Shown in pieces: positions 18,940 to 27,218 of a stretch of 64,000 nt of DNA. The notes beneath the pieces were generated by a model that had not been told where the DNA came from, searched no databases, and saw only the letters and a program-made list of their open reading frames with translations. This DNA is from Paraburkholderia sp. HP33-1. Lineage in GTDB: Bacteria; Pseudomonadota; Gammaproteobacteria; Burkholderiales; Burkholderiaceae. How positions within the stretch are numbered: position 1 is the first letter of the stretch; every line of letters begins with the position of its first letter. Both the position numbers and the translations under genes were made by a program. The stretch covers positions 310,001 to 374,000 of the forward strand of contig NZ_JAJEJR010000003.1 in the NCBI RefSeq assembly GCF_021390595.1, written 5' to 3'.

Positions 18940-18976
18940 TCTGAGGTTTTTCCATAAAATTCCGGAAACCTCAGAA
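18939..18976. promoter_or_regulatory. Inverted repeat at the parA start (operator)
   Basis: There are perfect 11-bp arms TTCTGAGGTTT (18939-18949) and AAACCTCAGAA (18966-18976) with a 16-bp spacer. The left arm begins at the first base of the parA ATG. This position suits autorepression by ParA. Each arm also contains TGAGGTT, the core of the oriV iterons, so Rep binding is an alternative. Confidence 0.65.
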
Positions 18977-18980
18977 TACA

Positions 18981-19055
18981 GGAAATACTTGAAAATAGCT
19001 TTTTAAATTACTGTTTTTATGCAGATTTTTTTCAAATTTCTGCATTTTCGCATCG
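18981..19055. other. AT-rich segment of oriV, possible unwinding element
   Basis: This is a strongly AT-rich run with homopolymer T stretches in otherwise GC-rich DNA. It contains a 7-bp inverted repeat ATGCAGA/TCTGCAT (19019-19025 and 19039-19045). It sits between the parA operator and the first iteron, which suits a DNA-unwinding element. No perfect DnaA box is seen in it. Confidence 0.5.
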
Positions 19056-19115
19056 TGTCGCCCACCGAATCGCACTCAAAACTGAACTAGCCTCGAAAAT
19101 TTGAAGTGCGTGAAG

Positions 19116-19483
19116 GCACAAATGACCTCACCTTCCCCTGCGATCCCCTCAATGAGACCTTCGTGCTTGCTTAAAATCAAGGCGCGTGGTGAGGTCATTT
19201 GTGCACTTTCTCATTTTCAACGCGTCCGACGCAGCGGTTCACAGCACAACCAACCTCACCTTGATCGCAATTTCGCCGTGTCCAGCCCGGGATGTGCCCG
19301 ACTCATAGCAGCAATGCACAATCAACCTCACCTACCAAAACGTCAAAGCGCCCGGAAAGATCGTTTCGCCGCAAGCATGACGCCAGCATTTGAGACCCCG
19401 ATCACGTTAGAGGCACAACCAACCTCACCACAGGCCGAAAAACGCCTCACGCGCGAGTTCACGATTGCACAATCAACCTCACC
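19116..19483 (-). repeat. oriV iterons, left cluster (mostly minus orientation)
   Basis: These are 17-bp copies of GCACAAYCAACCTCACC, the reverse complement of the rightward iteron, at 19116-19132, 19244-19260, 19316-19332, 19413-19429 and 19467-19483. One copy at 19188-19204 faces the other way and is the exact reverse complement of the 19116 copy (GCACAAATGACCTCACC). The spacing is irregular (54-97 bp). Such repeats bind the Rep initiator and control copy number. Confidence 0.85.
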
Positions 19484-19502
19484 ATGCTGCGCCGCGACAT
19501 TT

Positions 19503-19528
19503 CTAGCGGCATTTGTTTGCCCCGCTAG
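19503..19528. other. Hairpin in the gap between the two iteron clusters
   Basis: Arms CTAGCGG (19503-19509) and CCGCTAG (19522-19528) enclose a 12-base loop. It lies near the point where iteron orientation switches (19484-19616). An origin-related role is only a guess; a 7-bp stem can arise by chance. Confidence 0.35.
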
Positions 19529-19616
19529 GTTGGTACGTTTCTTTAAAACGAGAGCAAACCAACAAACCTACACACAGACTCGATTTTCAATCCATTCAAT
19601 CAGTTAAGGTCCAAAA

Positions 19617-19934
19617 GGTGAGGTGCGTTGTGTCAAGGGTGAGGTTCGGTGTGCGCAGAGGTGCGGTTGATTGTGCAGCAAGGTGAGATCAATTCCTCAC
19701 CAAGGTGTGGTTCGCTGTGCTTGACTGAAGCCCCCAACCCAAAAGGTGAGGTGGGTTGTGCGTGAGCGACGTAACACGAGCGAAAGGGCCGTCGCATAAG
19801 GCCTTGTTGCACGACGCGCATCCTTGAAGGTGAGGTTCATTGTGAACATGGTGAGGTTCTGTGTGCGAAAACGCGGAGTGCAAGCCGAACAGGCGCCTTC
19901 GCAGCGGCCGTTCCGATGGTGAGGTTCTGTGTGT
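19617..19934 (+). repeat. oriV iterons, right cluster (plus orientation)
   Basis: The consensus is GGTGAGGTTNNTTGTGC. Copies lie at 19617-19633, 19638-19654, 19660-19676, 19704-19720, 19745-19761, 19829-19845, 19850-19866 and 19918-19934, plus a degenerate one at 19682-19701. The first five start 21-22 bp apart, about two helical turns, so a Rep filament would load on one DNA face. The last copy touches the -35 box of the rep promoter, which implies autorepression by Rep. Confidence 0.9.
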
Positions 19935-19962
19935 TGACAGCTCACCAGCGCGTGCTTACAGT
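19934..19962 (+). promoter_or_regulatory. Predicted rep promoter
   Basis: A perfect -35 box TTGACA (19934-19939), a 17-bp spacer and a -10 box TACAGT (19957-19962) would start transcription near 19969, just before the rep ATG at 19993. The -35 box abuts the last iteron, so Rep binding there would block it. Confidence 0.7.
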
Positions 19963-19992
19963 CCCGTGAGCGAAAAAAAGTGGACGAAGAAC

Positions 19993-21396
19993 ATGGCCGC
20001 GGACCATCCGGAAGAGGGCAAGTCGAAAGCAACGTCACGACAGATGGCGCTCGCGCTGTTCGAGGACATGTTCGATCAGGGGTTGCGCATCAACGAAGCC
20101 AATCGCGAGATCGGTTATCAGCGCAACGACTTCTTCACTGAAATCGTCAACATGGGGCTGCCGGCACGGCGCTTTCTCGATGCCGCCTACTTTATCGTCG
20201 CGCAGGAGCCCGAGCAGCGCGACCAGTACGACGTCGAGCTCAACTATTTCAAGTGGTTGATGCGTTACGACAGCCGCAACCTGAAGCACCTGCGCACGAT
20301 CGCCGACGAAGCGCAGAACGCGAAAGTCCGCGTGACGAACACACCGGCCGATCGCGATCCCAGCGAAGACGATCTGTGGGTGCAGGTTCAGTTGATCGGC
20401 ATGGTCGGCTTTCATCGCGGACGCATGCGGTTCGACGTCCATCCGCGACTTGTGCCGCACATCCGCGATCCGCAGAAATCTCACTGGCTGAGCTTGCGCA
20501 TTTCCACCGCGTTCACGCGAAGTCTTGCCCGCGCGGTCTACGACAAGGTTTTACCCAGCGTTCCAGCGGGACGCACCGACTGGATCCAGCTCGAGGAAAT
20601 GCGCAACTGGCCCGGCAAAATGGGCGCGAACGCGGCCATCTTCAAGTACTTCAAGCGCGATTGGCTCGAGCCGGCCGTGCGCGAGATCAACGATGTATCG
20701 GACATCGATCTGTCCTACGAGACCCGCACCGCATCGACGACGTCGAAGAAAATCGACCGCATCCGTTTTCTGCTCAAACGCAAGGACACAGCCGACGCGG
20801 TGCTCGCGAGCCTCGCGGATGCGAGCCATTTGTACAAGATTCTCACCGACGAGTTCGGTCTGTCGACCAAGCAGTTCAGCGAGATATCGGAAAACCGTGA
20901 TCTCTGGACCGACGAGCGTATCCAGCAGGCCGTCGAATACACGCGCTTCAGAATCAAGCGCGGACAGGTCAAGAAGAGCCCCGCGGGCTATCTGATGCGC
21001 GCGCTACGCGACAACTGGAAGATCTCGGACGCCGAACGCACGATGGTCGACGTACAGGCCAAGCTGCTCGCCGACGACGCGCAGGAACAGGCGGTCAAGA
21101 CCGAAACGAGAAAGACCGTTGAGCACAGCATCGCTACGCGCGAAGAAGAAGTGCGCGCGCGTATGAACGACGATTCGCGCAAGGGCCGCGACCATTTCAA
21201 CGCCGCCGATGCGAAGACGCGCAAGGAACTGATGCATGCGTGGACGACGTCGCGCGAAGGCAAGCTGATGCTGCGTCGGATGAAGCTCGAACCGTCGACA
21301 GTCACCGAAGATGCGATCTTCGCGAATACCGAGCTGGTCTGGTATCTGGGGCAGTTCGTGTTTGGCCGCATGAGTGCGGCGCGCGCGTCGGCGTGA
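19993..21396 (+). CDS. Iteron-binding replication initiator (Rep)
   Basis: This is a 467-aa initiator of the secondary replicon. The protein from MAADHPEEGKSKATSRQMALALFEDMF onward resembles Burkholderia secondary-replicon Rep proteins, with tandem winged-helix initiator domains (about residues 15-260) and a charged C-terminal part (about 260-467). The start at 19993 is preferred because the predicted promoter places the transcript start near 19969. A GTG at 19966 (SEKKWTKNM extension) is possible, and the frame back to 19861 would run through iterons. It should bind the flanking iterons to open the origin and repress its own promoter. Rep divergent from parAB is the usual plan for such replicons. 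Confidence 0.88.
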   Translation: MAADHPEEGKSKATSRQMALALFEDMFDQGLRINEANREIGYQRNDFFTEIVNMGLPARRFLDAAYFIVAQEPEQRDQYDVELNYFKWLMRYDSRNLKHLRTIADEAQNAKVRVTNTPADRDPSEDDLWVQVQLIGMVGFHRGRMRFDVHPRLVPHIRDPQKSHWLSLRISTAFTRSLARAVYDKVLPSVPAGRTDWIQLEEMRNWPGKMGANAAIFKYFKRDWLEPAVREINDVSDIDLSYETRTASTTSKKIDRIRFLLKRKDTADAVLASLADASHLYKILTDEFGLSTKQFSEISENRDLWTDERIQQAVEYTRFRIKRGQVKKSPAGYLMRALRDNWKISDAERTMVDVQAKLLADDAQEQAVKTETRKTVEHSIATREEEVRARMNDDSRKGRDHFNAADAKTRKELMHAWTTSREGKLMLRRMKLEPSTVTEDAIFANTELVWYLGQFVFGRMSAARASA

Positions 21397-21440
21397 AGTC
21401 AGGCGGAAATCAGCCCAAACCCAGCCGGCCAGCAAAAAGA

Positions 21441-21486
21441 AAGGGGTCTTGCACTGACGAACAGCAACGTCAGCGCAAGACCCCTT
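21441..21486. terminator. Bidirectional terminator between rep and GntP genes
   Basis: A long stem has arms AAGGGGTCTTGCACTGACG (21441-21459) and CGTCAGCGCAAGACCCCTT (21468-21486), with one mismatch and an 8-base loop. It sits between two converging genes, and A-rich sequence on the left gives a U run for minus-strand transcripts. Confidence 0.8.
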
Positions 21487-21501
21487 GATACTTCAGAACG
21501 C

Positions 21502-22998
21502 TCAGAACGACCCAAGCAGCGAGCCCAGCACGATCACCACCACCAGCGCGAGCAGCGCACCAAGAATCCCAACGATCACGATGTCGCGATAGGCTTCCCG
21601 GTGCGTCGAACCGCACACGGCGAGAAGCGTCACGACCGCGCCGTTATGCGGCAAGCTGTCGAGTGTGCCGGAGGAAATCACGGCGACCCGATGCAGCAAC
21701 GCCGGGTCGATGCCGTATTGGCCGGCCAGCTGCAGATAAGTGCTGCCGAGCGCGTCGAGCGCGATGGTGAGACCGCCGGAAGCCGAGCCGGTCAACGCCG
21801 CGAGCAGATTGGTTGCGACCGCGAGCGATACGAGCGGACCACCGCCGATGGCGAGCACCCATTCGCGGACGAGCGCGAACGCGGGCAGCGCGGCGATCAC
21901 CGCACCATAGCCGACCAGACTGCCGACGCTTAGCACCGGCAGCACCGATGCATTCGCGCCCGCACCAATGGTCTCGCGCAGCGCCCGCAGGCGGCGCCGA
22001 TTGAGCAGCACGAGCACGACGATCGCGACGGTGAGCGCCACGCTCACGCCCCACACACCACCGACGGCCGCAAGCGAGGTCTCGCCCCAACGCACCTCGG
22101 CCAGATAGTCGGCGTCGATGCGCGGCAGCACGATGACGTTCATCACGAAGTTCGTCAGCACGACGAGCACGAGCGGCGCGACCGCGATGCCAAACGACGG
22201 CAGAGCCTCGCTGACCTGCCCGCGCTTCGCCTCCTCCGGATCGAAACTCTGCGATACGCTCGCGCGTTCACGCACGAGGTTGTCGCTGGCCGGCGGCCTG
22301 GTGGATTTCGCCGCCGTGCTGAAGCCGTCGAACCCTTCATTGCTTGCCTTCGCGCGCGATTGCTGCAGGGACAGCCACCAGAGCCCAAAGGCGACCATCA
22401 CGATACTTGCGATGATGCCGAGCCCCGGCGCGGCAAACGGCGTCGTGCCGAAAAACGGCATCGGGATCGCGTTCTGGATCGCCGGCGTACCCGGTAGCGC
22501 GGACATCGTGAACGTCGAGGTGCCGAGAGCAATCGCGGCCGGCATCAGACGGCGCGGAATATTGGCGGCCTCGAAGAGGGCAATGGCCATCGGCGCCAGC
22601 ACGAAGAACGCAACGAAGAGGCTGACGCCGCCGTAGGTGACGAGCGCGCCACCGATCACGACAGCGAGAATCGCCCGATGCGCGCCGAGCTTCTCCGTCA
22701 TGTAACTGGCGATTGCCTTCACGGAGCCGCTGTCTTCCATCAGCTTGCCGAACAGCGCGCCGAGCAGGAACAACGGAAAGAACTGCGCGAGAAAACGCGC
22801 AGCGCTGAGCATGAAGGTTTGGGTCCAATGCGCGAGAATCGGTTCGCCCGAAATCGCGGCGGCCAGCATGGCGGCTAATGGCGCGAGCAGCAGCACGGTC
22901 CAGCCGCGATACGCGAGGCCGATCAGCAGCGCGAGACTCACGAGCATGCCAAAGAGGCCGAGACCGATCGCGAGCGGTGACAGGGTGATGACGTCCAT
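21502..22998 (-). CDS. GntP-family permease
   Basis: This is a 498-aa inner-membrane proton symporter for small organic acids (gluconate/3-hydroxybutyrate superfamily). It has about 12 hydrophobic segments, with TYGGVSLFVAFFVLAPMAIALFE, ALGTSTFTMSALPGTPAIQNAIP and late LTGSASGGLTIALDALG plus SSGTLDSLPHNGAVVTLL. A hydrophilic loop of about 60 residues splits the two halves. The gene starts 2 bp after the patatin stop, with its ribosome site inside that gene, so the pair is coupled. In related bacteria a GntP permease and a DUF3734 patatin accompany 3-hydroxybutyrate metabolism; no dehydrogenase gene is present here, so that substrate is inference. Confidence 0.85.
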   Translation of the reverse strand: MDVITLSPLAIGLGLFGMLVSLALLIGLAYRGWTVLLLAPLAAMLAAAISGEPILAHWTQTFMLSAARFLAQFFPLFLLGALFGKLMEDSGSVKAIASYMTEKLGAHRAILAVVIGGALVTYGGVSLFVAFFVLAPMAIALFEAANIPRRLMPAAIALGTSTFTMSALPGTPAIQNAIPMPFFGTTPFAAPGLGIIASIVMVAFGLWWLSLQQSRAKASNEGFDGFSTAAKSTRPPASDNLVRERASVSQSFDPEEAKRGQVSEALPSFGIAVAPLVLVVLTNFVMNVIVLPRIDADYLAEVRWGETSLAAVGGVWGVSVALTVAIVVLVLLNRRRLRALRETIGAGANASVLPVLSVGSLVGYGAVIAALPAFALVREWVLAIGGGPLVSLAVATNLLAALTGSASGGLTIALDALGSTYLQLAGQYGIDPALLHRVAVISSGTLDSLPHNGAVVTLLAVCGSTHREAYRDIVIVGILGALLALVVVIVLGSLLGSF

Positions 22999-23000
22999 GG

Positions 23001-24044
23001 TCAGACTCCGTCGAGCAACGCGTCAAGATCCAGCGAGGAGCGCACGCCGATCGAATCGCCGTGCTCGGTCAGGAACGCTTCCGCGGCACGCCGGCCTTCG
23101 TCTCGCAGCATCGTCAGAAAGCTCCACTCGGCGTTCAGCTTCGACGAGTAGCCGAGCTCGGTCATCACTTCGCTCGAGATCCGATGGATGCGCATCGCTG
23201 CCCAATGGCGGCCTTCGTCGCTGCCGGCGTCCGCCGCGCGGCGCAGCAGCGCCATCATGCGCAGCTCCTTGAGCAGCGGCGCGTTGAAGGCGACCTCGTT
23301 CAAGCGGCTGATGATGTCGCGCGCGGTGCGCGGCGTTTCATTGCGCTCGACGGGATTGACCTGGATCAGCAGCGTGTCGCTCGACGTGCATTCGCGTACC
23401 AGCGGCGTCATCGTCGGATTGCCGGCGTAGCCGCCGTCCCAGTAGTCTTCGCCGTCGATCTGCACGGCCTGGAACAGCGTGGGCAGGCAGCCGGAGGCGA
23501 GCAGCACGTCCGGCGTCAGGTCGCCATTGCGAAACACGCGCGCGCGGCCCGTGCGCACCCGCGTCGCGGTGATGAACAGCTTGATCGGCGCATCGCGCAG
23601 ATGCGCGAAGTCGATCGAGTCCTGCAGGATCTTCGCCAGCGGATGCACGCCGCGCGGATTCAGGTCGTAGGGCGAAAACAGGCGCGCCGCGAGGTCCATC
23701 GCGATGAACAGCGGCGAGTAGTCGAGCGTCCAGCGGCCCATGACCACGTCGAACGGGCTGCGGCGAAACGGGCTGAACACCGACGCTTCGAACACGCGTC
23801 GCCAGAACGCTTCGAGCGCGGCTCGCGCGCCGGCCGCGCCATCGGCCTGATAGCCGCTCACCAGCACCGCCGCGTTCATCGCGCCGGCCGACGTGCCCGA
23901 TATGCCTTCGATCTGCAGCCACGACTCTTCGAGCAAACGGTCGAGGACGCCCCATGTAAAGGCACCGTGCGAGCCGCCGCCTTGCAACGCGAGGTCGATG
24001 CGGGCGGGTTCGCGGTGCGCAGGTTGGTTTTGCGTTGCAGCCAA
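23001..24044 (-). CDS. Patatin-like phospholipase (DUF3734 type)
   Basis: This is a cytoplasmic serine-Asp dyad lipid hydrolase of 347 aa. The motifs are the oxyanion glycine run LALQGGGSHGAFTWG, the nucleophile elbow GISGTSAGAMNA and the dyad Asp in YWDGGYAGNP. The C-terminal 100 residues (ISRLNEVAFNAPLLKELR..) match the DUF3734 extension. A TTG start at 24044 is chosen because AGGAG lies 5 bases upstream and the protein then begins just before the catalytic core; a longer TTG start at 24122 lacks this support. First gene of a two-gene unit with the GntP permease. Its substrate may be lipid or intracellular polyhydroxybutyrate; neither is shown. Confidence 0.85.
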   Translation of the reverse strand: MAATQNQPAHREPARIDLALQGGGSHGAFTWGVLDRLLEESWLQIEGISGTSAGAMNAAVLVSGYQADGAAGARAALEAFWRRVFEASVFSPFRRSPFDVVMGRWTLDYSPLFIAMDLAARLFSPYDLNPRGVHPLAKILQDSIDFAHLRDAPIKLFITATRVRTGRARVFRNGDLTPDVLLASGCLPTLFQAVQIDGEDYWDGGYAGNPTMTPLVRECTSSDTLLIQVNPVERNETPRTARDIISRLNEVAFNAPLLKELRMMALLRRAADAGSDEGRHWAAMRIHRISSEVMTELGYSSKLNAEWSFLTMLRDEGRRAAEAFLTEHGDSIGVRSSLDLDALLDGV

Positions 24045-24639
24045 GACGACTCCTGTAGTGAGGAGTGCTCCATTTCGCGAGCCGACGCCGCATGCACGGC
24101 GGACGAATGAACTGCTGGCCAATGCTTTGAACTACCGAGTGACATGCAGTGCGTTTCAAAAGCGAAACATCGCAGTGCACCATGGGTATTGGAGGTGGCT
24201 AGTGATTAAAAGTCAAGGATATTCAACGCGATTCACAGACCATCCGGGCAATAGATCAGTGGCCGTCATTGCCCACTTGCTGACCCGTCTGGCAGTGCTG
24301 GCCAATCCTGCGGATTATGGACAGCCGGTTGGTCATGCCGAGGTCAAAAACAGTGTGCAGGGAATCCGGCGCGCCGCGCAGCTTACCTGTTCATCGACAA
24401 GCGGAGTATCTTTGCAAGGGGAGTACGGCAATGCGGCGGCAATGAAGCGACATGCATTATTCGTTTGCGCGTGCCGCTCAAAAGTTAATCCGCGCGTTTA
24501 TCGCCGCGGTTTCGCCTTGCGCTAATCGACGCGACTTGTTGCAAAGTAATGTATCGACTCGGCGTCCAGATACATTACGACACAATTCGACTGATGAACC
24601 AGGCTATAAAGCAGGCATCGTCAAATCACGGAGAGCACC
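24045..24639. other. Intergenic region between patatin and GFA genes
   Basis: This is a divergent spacer of about 600 bp. Short frames are present but none has a ribosome site plus a recognisable product. It should contain the promoters of the patatin-GntP unit (minus) and the GFA gene (plus); none can be placed with confidence. Confidence 0.5.
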
Positions 24640-25011
24640 ATGAGCGCCGAGTCGCTGCAAGGATCCTGTCACTGCGGGGCCGTCAAGTTCGAAGTACGTA
24701 CAGAAATCGTTCCGGCCGGCCGTTGCAACTGCAGCCTGTGCCGCCGCAAGGGCGCGCTAATGACGCCGCTCTTTCCCGCCAGCCAGCTGAAGATTCTGAG
24801 TGGTGAGGACTCGCTCACGCTGTACCAGTTCAACACGAAGGTCGCGAAGCACTACTTCTGCAAGCATTGCGGCATTTATCCGTTTCATCAGACGCGCAAG
24901 GATCCGCAGCAATGGCGCGTCAATATCGGCTGCCTGGAAGGGGTCGATCCGTATGCGCTCGAAGCCGGCGTGGCCGACGGCGCGAGTCTTTCCGTGCTGG
25001 AGGACGCATGA
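24640..25011 (+). CDS. GFA/CENP-V-family zinc-binding protein
   Basis: This is a 123-aa single-domain protein of the glutathione-dependent formaldehyde-activating enzyme fold. All zinc-ligand cysteines are present: SCHCGAVKFEV (C10, C12), CNCSLCRRKG (C29, C31, C34) and YFCKHCGIYPFHQ (C74, C77). GGAGA precedes the ATG. Family members bind zinc and sometimes glutathione; true formaldehyde activity is rare, so the reaction is unknown. The stop overlaps a possible 40-codon frame (25008), and the response regulator gene starts 126 bp downstream on the same strand. Confidence 0.88.
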   Translation: MSAESLQGSCHCGAVKFEVRTEIVPAGRCNCSLCRRKGALMTPLFPASQLKILSGEDSLTLYQFNTKVAKHYFCKHCGIYPFHQTRKDPQQWRVNIGCLEGVDPYALEAGVADGASLSVLEDA

Positions 25012-25130
25012 AACGCTTCTTTGCCATCGCATTGTTCGTCGCGGGCGGCTTCGCGACCGAGCTCGCGCATCCGTTGCAGTGTTCATTCATCCAGGCGAGC
25101 GGCGTGCAACTCAAGCGCCGCAACAGATAA
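25008..25130 (+). CDS. Possible 40-aa signal-peptide-like small protein
   Basis: The frame begins at the ATGA overlap with the GFA gene and reads MKRFFAIALFVAGGFATELA, a good signal-peptide shape, then about 20 polar residues ending KRRNR. It stops 7 bases before the response-regulator ATG. The codon use is compatible with coding, but the frame is short and no family is recognised. It may only be a leader that couples translation of the two neighbours. Confidence 0.3.
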   Translation: MKRFFAIALFVAGGFATELAHPLQCSFIQASGVQLKRRNR

Positions 25131-25137
25131 TCCGTCG

Positions 25138-25878
25138 ATGGAAACCAGCGACCACGTACTGATCGTCGACGACGATCGCGGCATCCGCGAACTGCTCGCC
25201 GGATACCTTGAGAAAAATGGCGTTCGCGTCTCCCTCGCGGCCAATGGGCGCCAGATGCGCGCCGCGCTCGAGAACGGCGCGCCCGACCTGATCGTGCTCG
25301 ACCTGATGCTGCCGGGCGAAGACGGTCTCGTGCTGTGTCGTGAGTTGCGCGCTGGCAAGTTCCGCACGGTGCCTATCCTGATGCTGACGGCACGCAACGA
25401 GGAAGCGGACCGGATCGTCGGCCTCGAGATGGGTGCCGACGACTACCTGACCAAACCGTTCGCGGCGCGCGAACTGCTCGCGCGTATTCGCTCGGTATTG
25501 CGCCGCGCGCGCATGCTGCCGCCCGGGATGCAGGTGACCGAATCGGCGCCGATGCTGTGCTTCGGCGACTGGCGGCTCGACACGACCGCGCGCCATCTGC
25601 TCGACGCGGACGGCACGATGGTCGCGTTGAGCGGCGCCGAGTATCGTCTGTTGCGCGTGTTCCTCGATCACCCGCAGCGCGTGCTCACGCGCGATCAGCT
25701 GTTGAATCTCACGCAAGGCCGTCAGGCCGACCCGTTCGATCGCTCGATCGATCTGATGGTGAGCCGCCTGCGTCAACGCCTGCGGGACGGCGCGCGCGAA
25801 CCGCGCTACATCAAGACGCTGCGCAGCGAGGGTTATGTGTTTTCGGCGACGGTGACCGCGAGCGGGGATCCGCAATGA
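25138..25878 (+). CDS. OmpR-family response regulator
   Basis: This is a 246-aa two-component regulator. The receiver domain has D11-D12-D13 (LIVDDDRG), phospho-acceptor D55 (IVLDLMLPGEDG), switch Thr in LMLTAR and the Lys of DDYLTKPFAA. A winged-helix DNA-binding domain follows from about residue 140 (FGDWRLDTTARHLL..LSGAEYRLLRVFLDHPQRVLTRDQLL and DRSIDLMVSRLRQRLRD). Its stop overlaps the histidine-kinase start as ATGA, so the two are a cognate pair. Targets are unknown. Confidence 0.95.
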   Translation: METSDHVLIVDDDRGIRELLAGYLEKNGVRVSLAANGRQMRAALENGAPDLIVLDLMLPGEDGLVLCRELRAGKFRTVPILMLTARNEEADRIVGLEMGADDYLTKPFAARELLARIRSVLRRARMLPPGMQVTESAPMLCFGDWRLDTTARHLLDADGTMVALSGAEYRLLRVFLDHPQRVLTRDQLLNLTQGRQADPFDRSIDLMVSRLRQRLRDGAREPRYIKTLRSEGYVFSATVTASGDPQ

Positions 25879-27218
25879 ATGCGCCGTCATCACCGTCCTT
25901 GCTGCGCTGGCCGCATTGGCCGCGCACGCTGTTCGCGCGGCTTGCGGTGATCCTGTTCGTCGGGCTCGCGCTCGCGCAGTCGCTGTCGGTCTGGCTCACG
26001 ATGACCGAGCGCGATCAGACGATGACCAACATCATGATGGGCTACATCGAGCGCGAGGTGGCGAGCTCGGTCGCGCTGCTCGATCATCTGCCGCCCGACG
26101 AGCGCGCGCAGTGGCTGCCGCGGCTCGCGCGCCGCAGCTACGAGTTTGTGCTCGGTCCCGGTGTGCCTGGCGCCCCGGTCGACGCGAGCCTGTCGGCGCG
26201 CGTCGCGCAATCGATCGGCGACGGGATCGGCACGCGTTATCCGTTGACCGTCAACGCGGTGCCCGGCGATCGCGAGCGTCTGCAGGTGCACCTGAAACTG
26301 AGCGACGGCACGCCGCTCACCATCGACCTGCGGCCGATGCCCGGCGCACCGTTGTCGCGCTGGCTGCCGCTCGTACTGACGTTGCAGTTGCTCGTGCTCG
26401 CCGCCTGCTGCTGGCTCGCGGTGCGGCTCGCGACGCGCCCGCTCAATCAGCTCGCCGTCGCAGCCGACACGCTTGGCCCTGACCTGAAGGCCGAGCGGTT
26501 GCCCGAAGTCGGTCCGTCCGAAGTGGCGCGCGCCGCGCGCGCGTTCAACGCGATGCAGGACCGGATTGCCACGTATATGACCGAGCGCATGCAGATTCTC
26601 GCGGCGATTTCGCACGATCTGCAGACGCCGATTACGCGCATGCGCCTGCGCGTCGACACGATGGACAACGAGACCGAGGCCCCGAAGCTGCGCCAGGATC
26701 TGCAGGAAATGGAAGCGCTGGTCAAGGAAGGGGTGACTTATGCACGCACGATGCAGGGCACGACTGAGGTGCCGCGCCGCATCGATCCCGATGCGCTGTT
26801 CGACAGCCTCGTGTGCGATTACGTCGACGCCGGGCAAAGCGTGTCCTTGCAGGGCCACTTCGGCCAGTCGCTGACGCTACGTCCGCAGGCATTGCGGCGC
26901 ATCGTCGGCAATCTGGTCGATAACGCGTTGAAGTTCGGCGGCGCCGCGCAGATCGATATCGGCACGTTGCACGATGGCGAAGCTACCGTGTCGGTGCTCG
27001 ATCGCGGTCCCGGCATTCCGGCCGAGTCGCTGGAGACGGTGTTCGAGCCGTTCGTTCGACTTGAAGGGTCGCGCAACCGTCAAACGGGCGGAACGGGGCT
27101 GGGGCTGGCGATCGCGCGGCAACTCGCGCTCGCGATGGACGCGACGCTCACGCTGCACAACCGCGTCGGCGGCGGACTGGAAGCGCGGCTCACGTTGAGG
27201 AAGTTGCGCGAGTCATAG
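25875..27218 (+). CDS. EnvZ-like sensor histidine kinase
   Basis: This is a 447-aa inner-membrane kinase partner of the OmpR-type regulator. Transmembrane helices lie at about 20-40 and 165-185, enclosing a periplasmic sensor of about 125 residues. HAMP follows, then the dimerisation box AAISHDLQTPITRMRLRVD with His247 as phospho-acceptor. ATP-binding boxes are N (NLVDNALKFGG), G1 (VLDRGPGIP), F (FEPFVRLEGSR) and G2 (GTGLGLAIARQLA). The start at 25875 overlaps the regulator stop by ATGA. The signal sensed is unknown. Confidence 0.95.
   Translation: MNAPSSPSLLRWPHWPRTLFARLAVILFVGLALAQSLSVWLTMTERDQTMTNIMMGYIEREVASSVALLDHLPPDERAQWLPRLARRSYEFVLGPGVPGAPVDASLSARVAQSIGDGIGTRYPLTVNAVPGDRERLQVHLKLSDGTPLTIDLRPMPGAPLSRWLPLVLTLQLLVLAACCWLAVRLATRPLNQLAVAADTLGPDLKAERLPEVGPSEVARAARAFNAMQDRIATYMTERMQILAAISHDLQTPITRMRLRVDTMDNETEAPKLRQDLQEMEALVKEGVTYARTMQGTTEVPRRIDPDALFDSLVCDYVDAGQSVSLQGHFGQSLTLRPQALRRIVGNLVDNALKFGGAAQIDIGTLHDGEATVSVLDRGPGIPAESLETVFEPFVRLEGSRNRQTGGTGLGLAIARQLALAMDATLTLHNRVGGGLEARLTLRKLRES

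Noticed and set aside
19682..19701. GGTGAG...CTCACC palindrome as an independent operator
   Set aside because: It sits exactly in the 22-bp phase of the iteron run and is better explained as a degenerate iteron.
19861..19992. Upstream extension of the rep reading frame
   Set aside because: It runs through iterons and the predicted promoter, so it cannot be on the main rep transcript; a GTG at 19966 remains a weak alternative.
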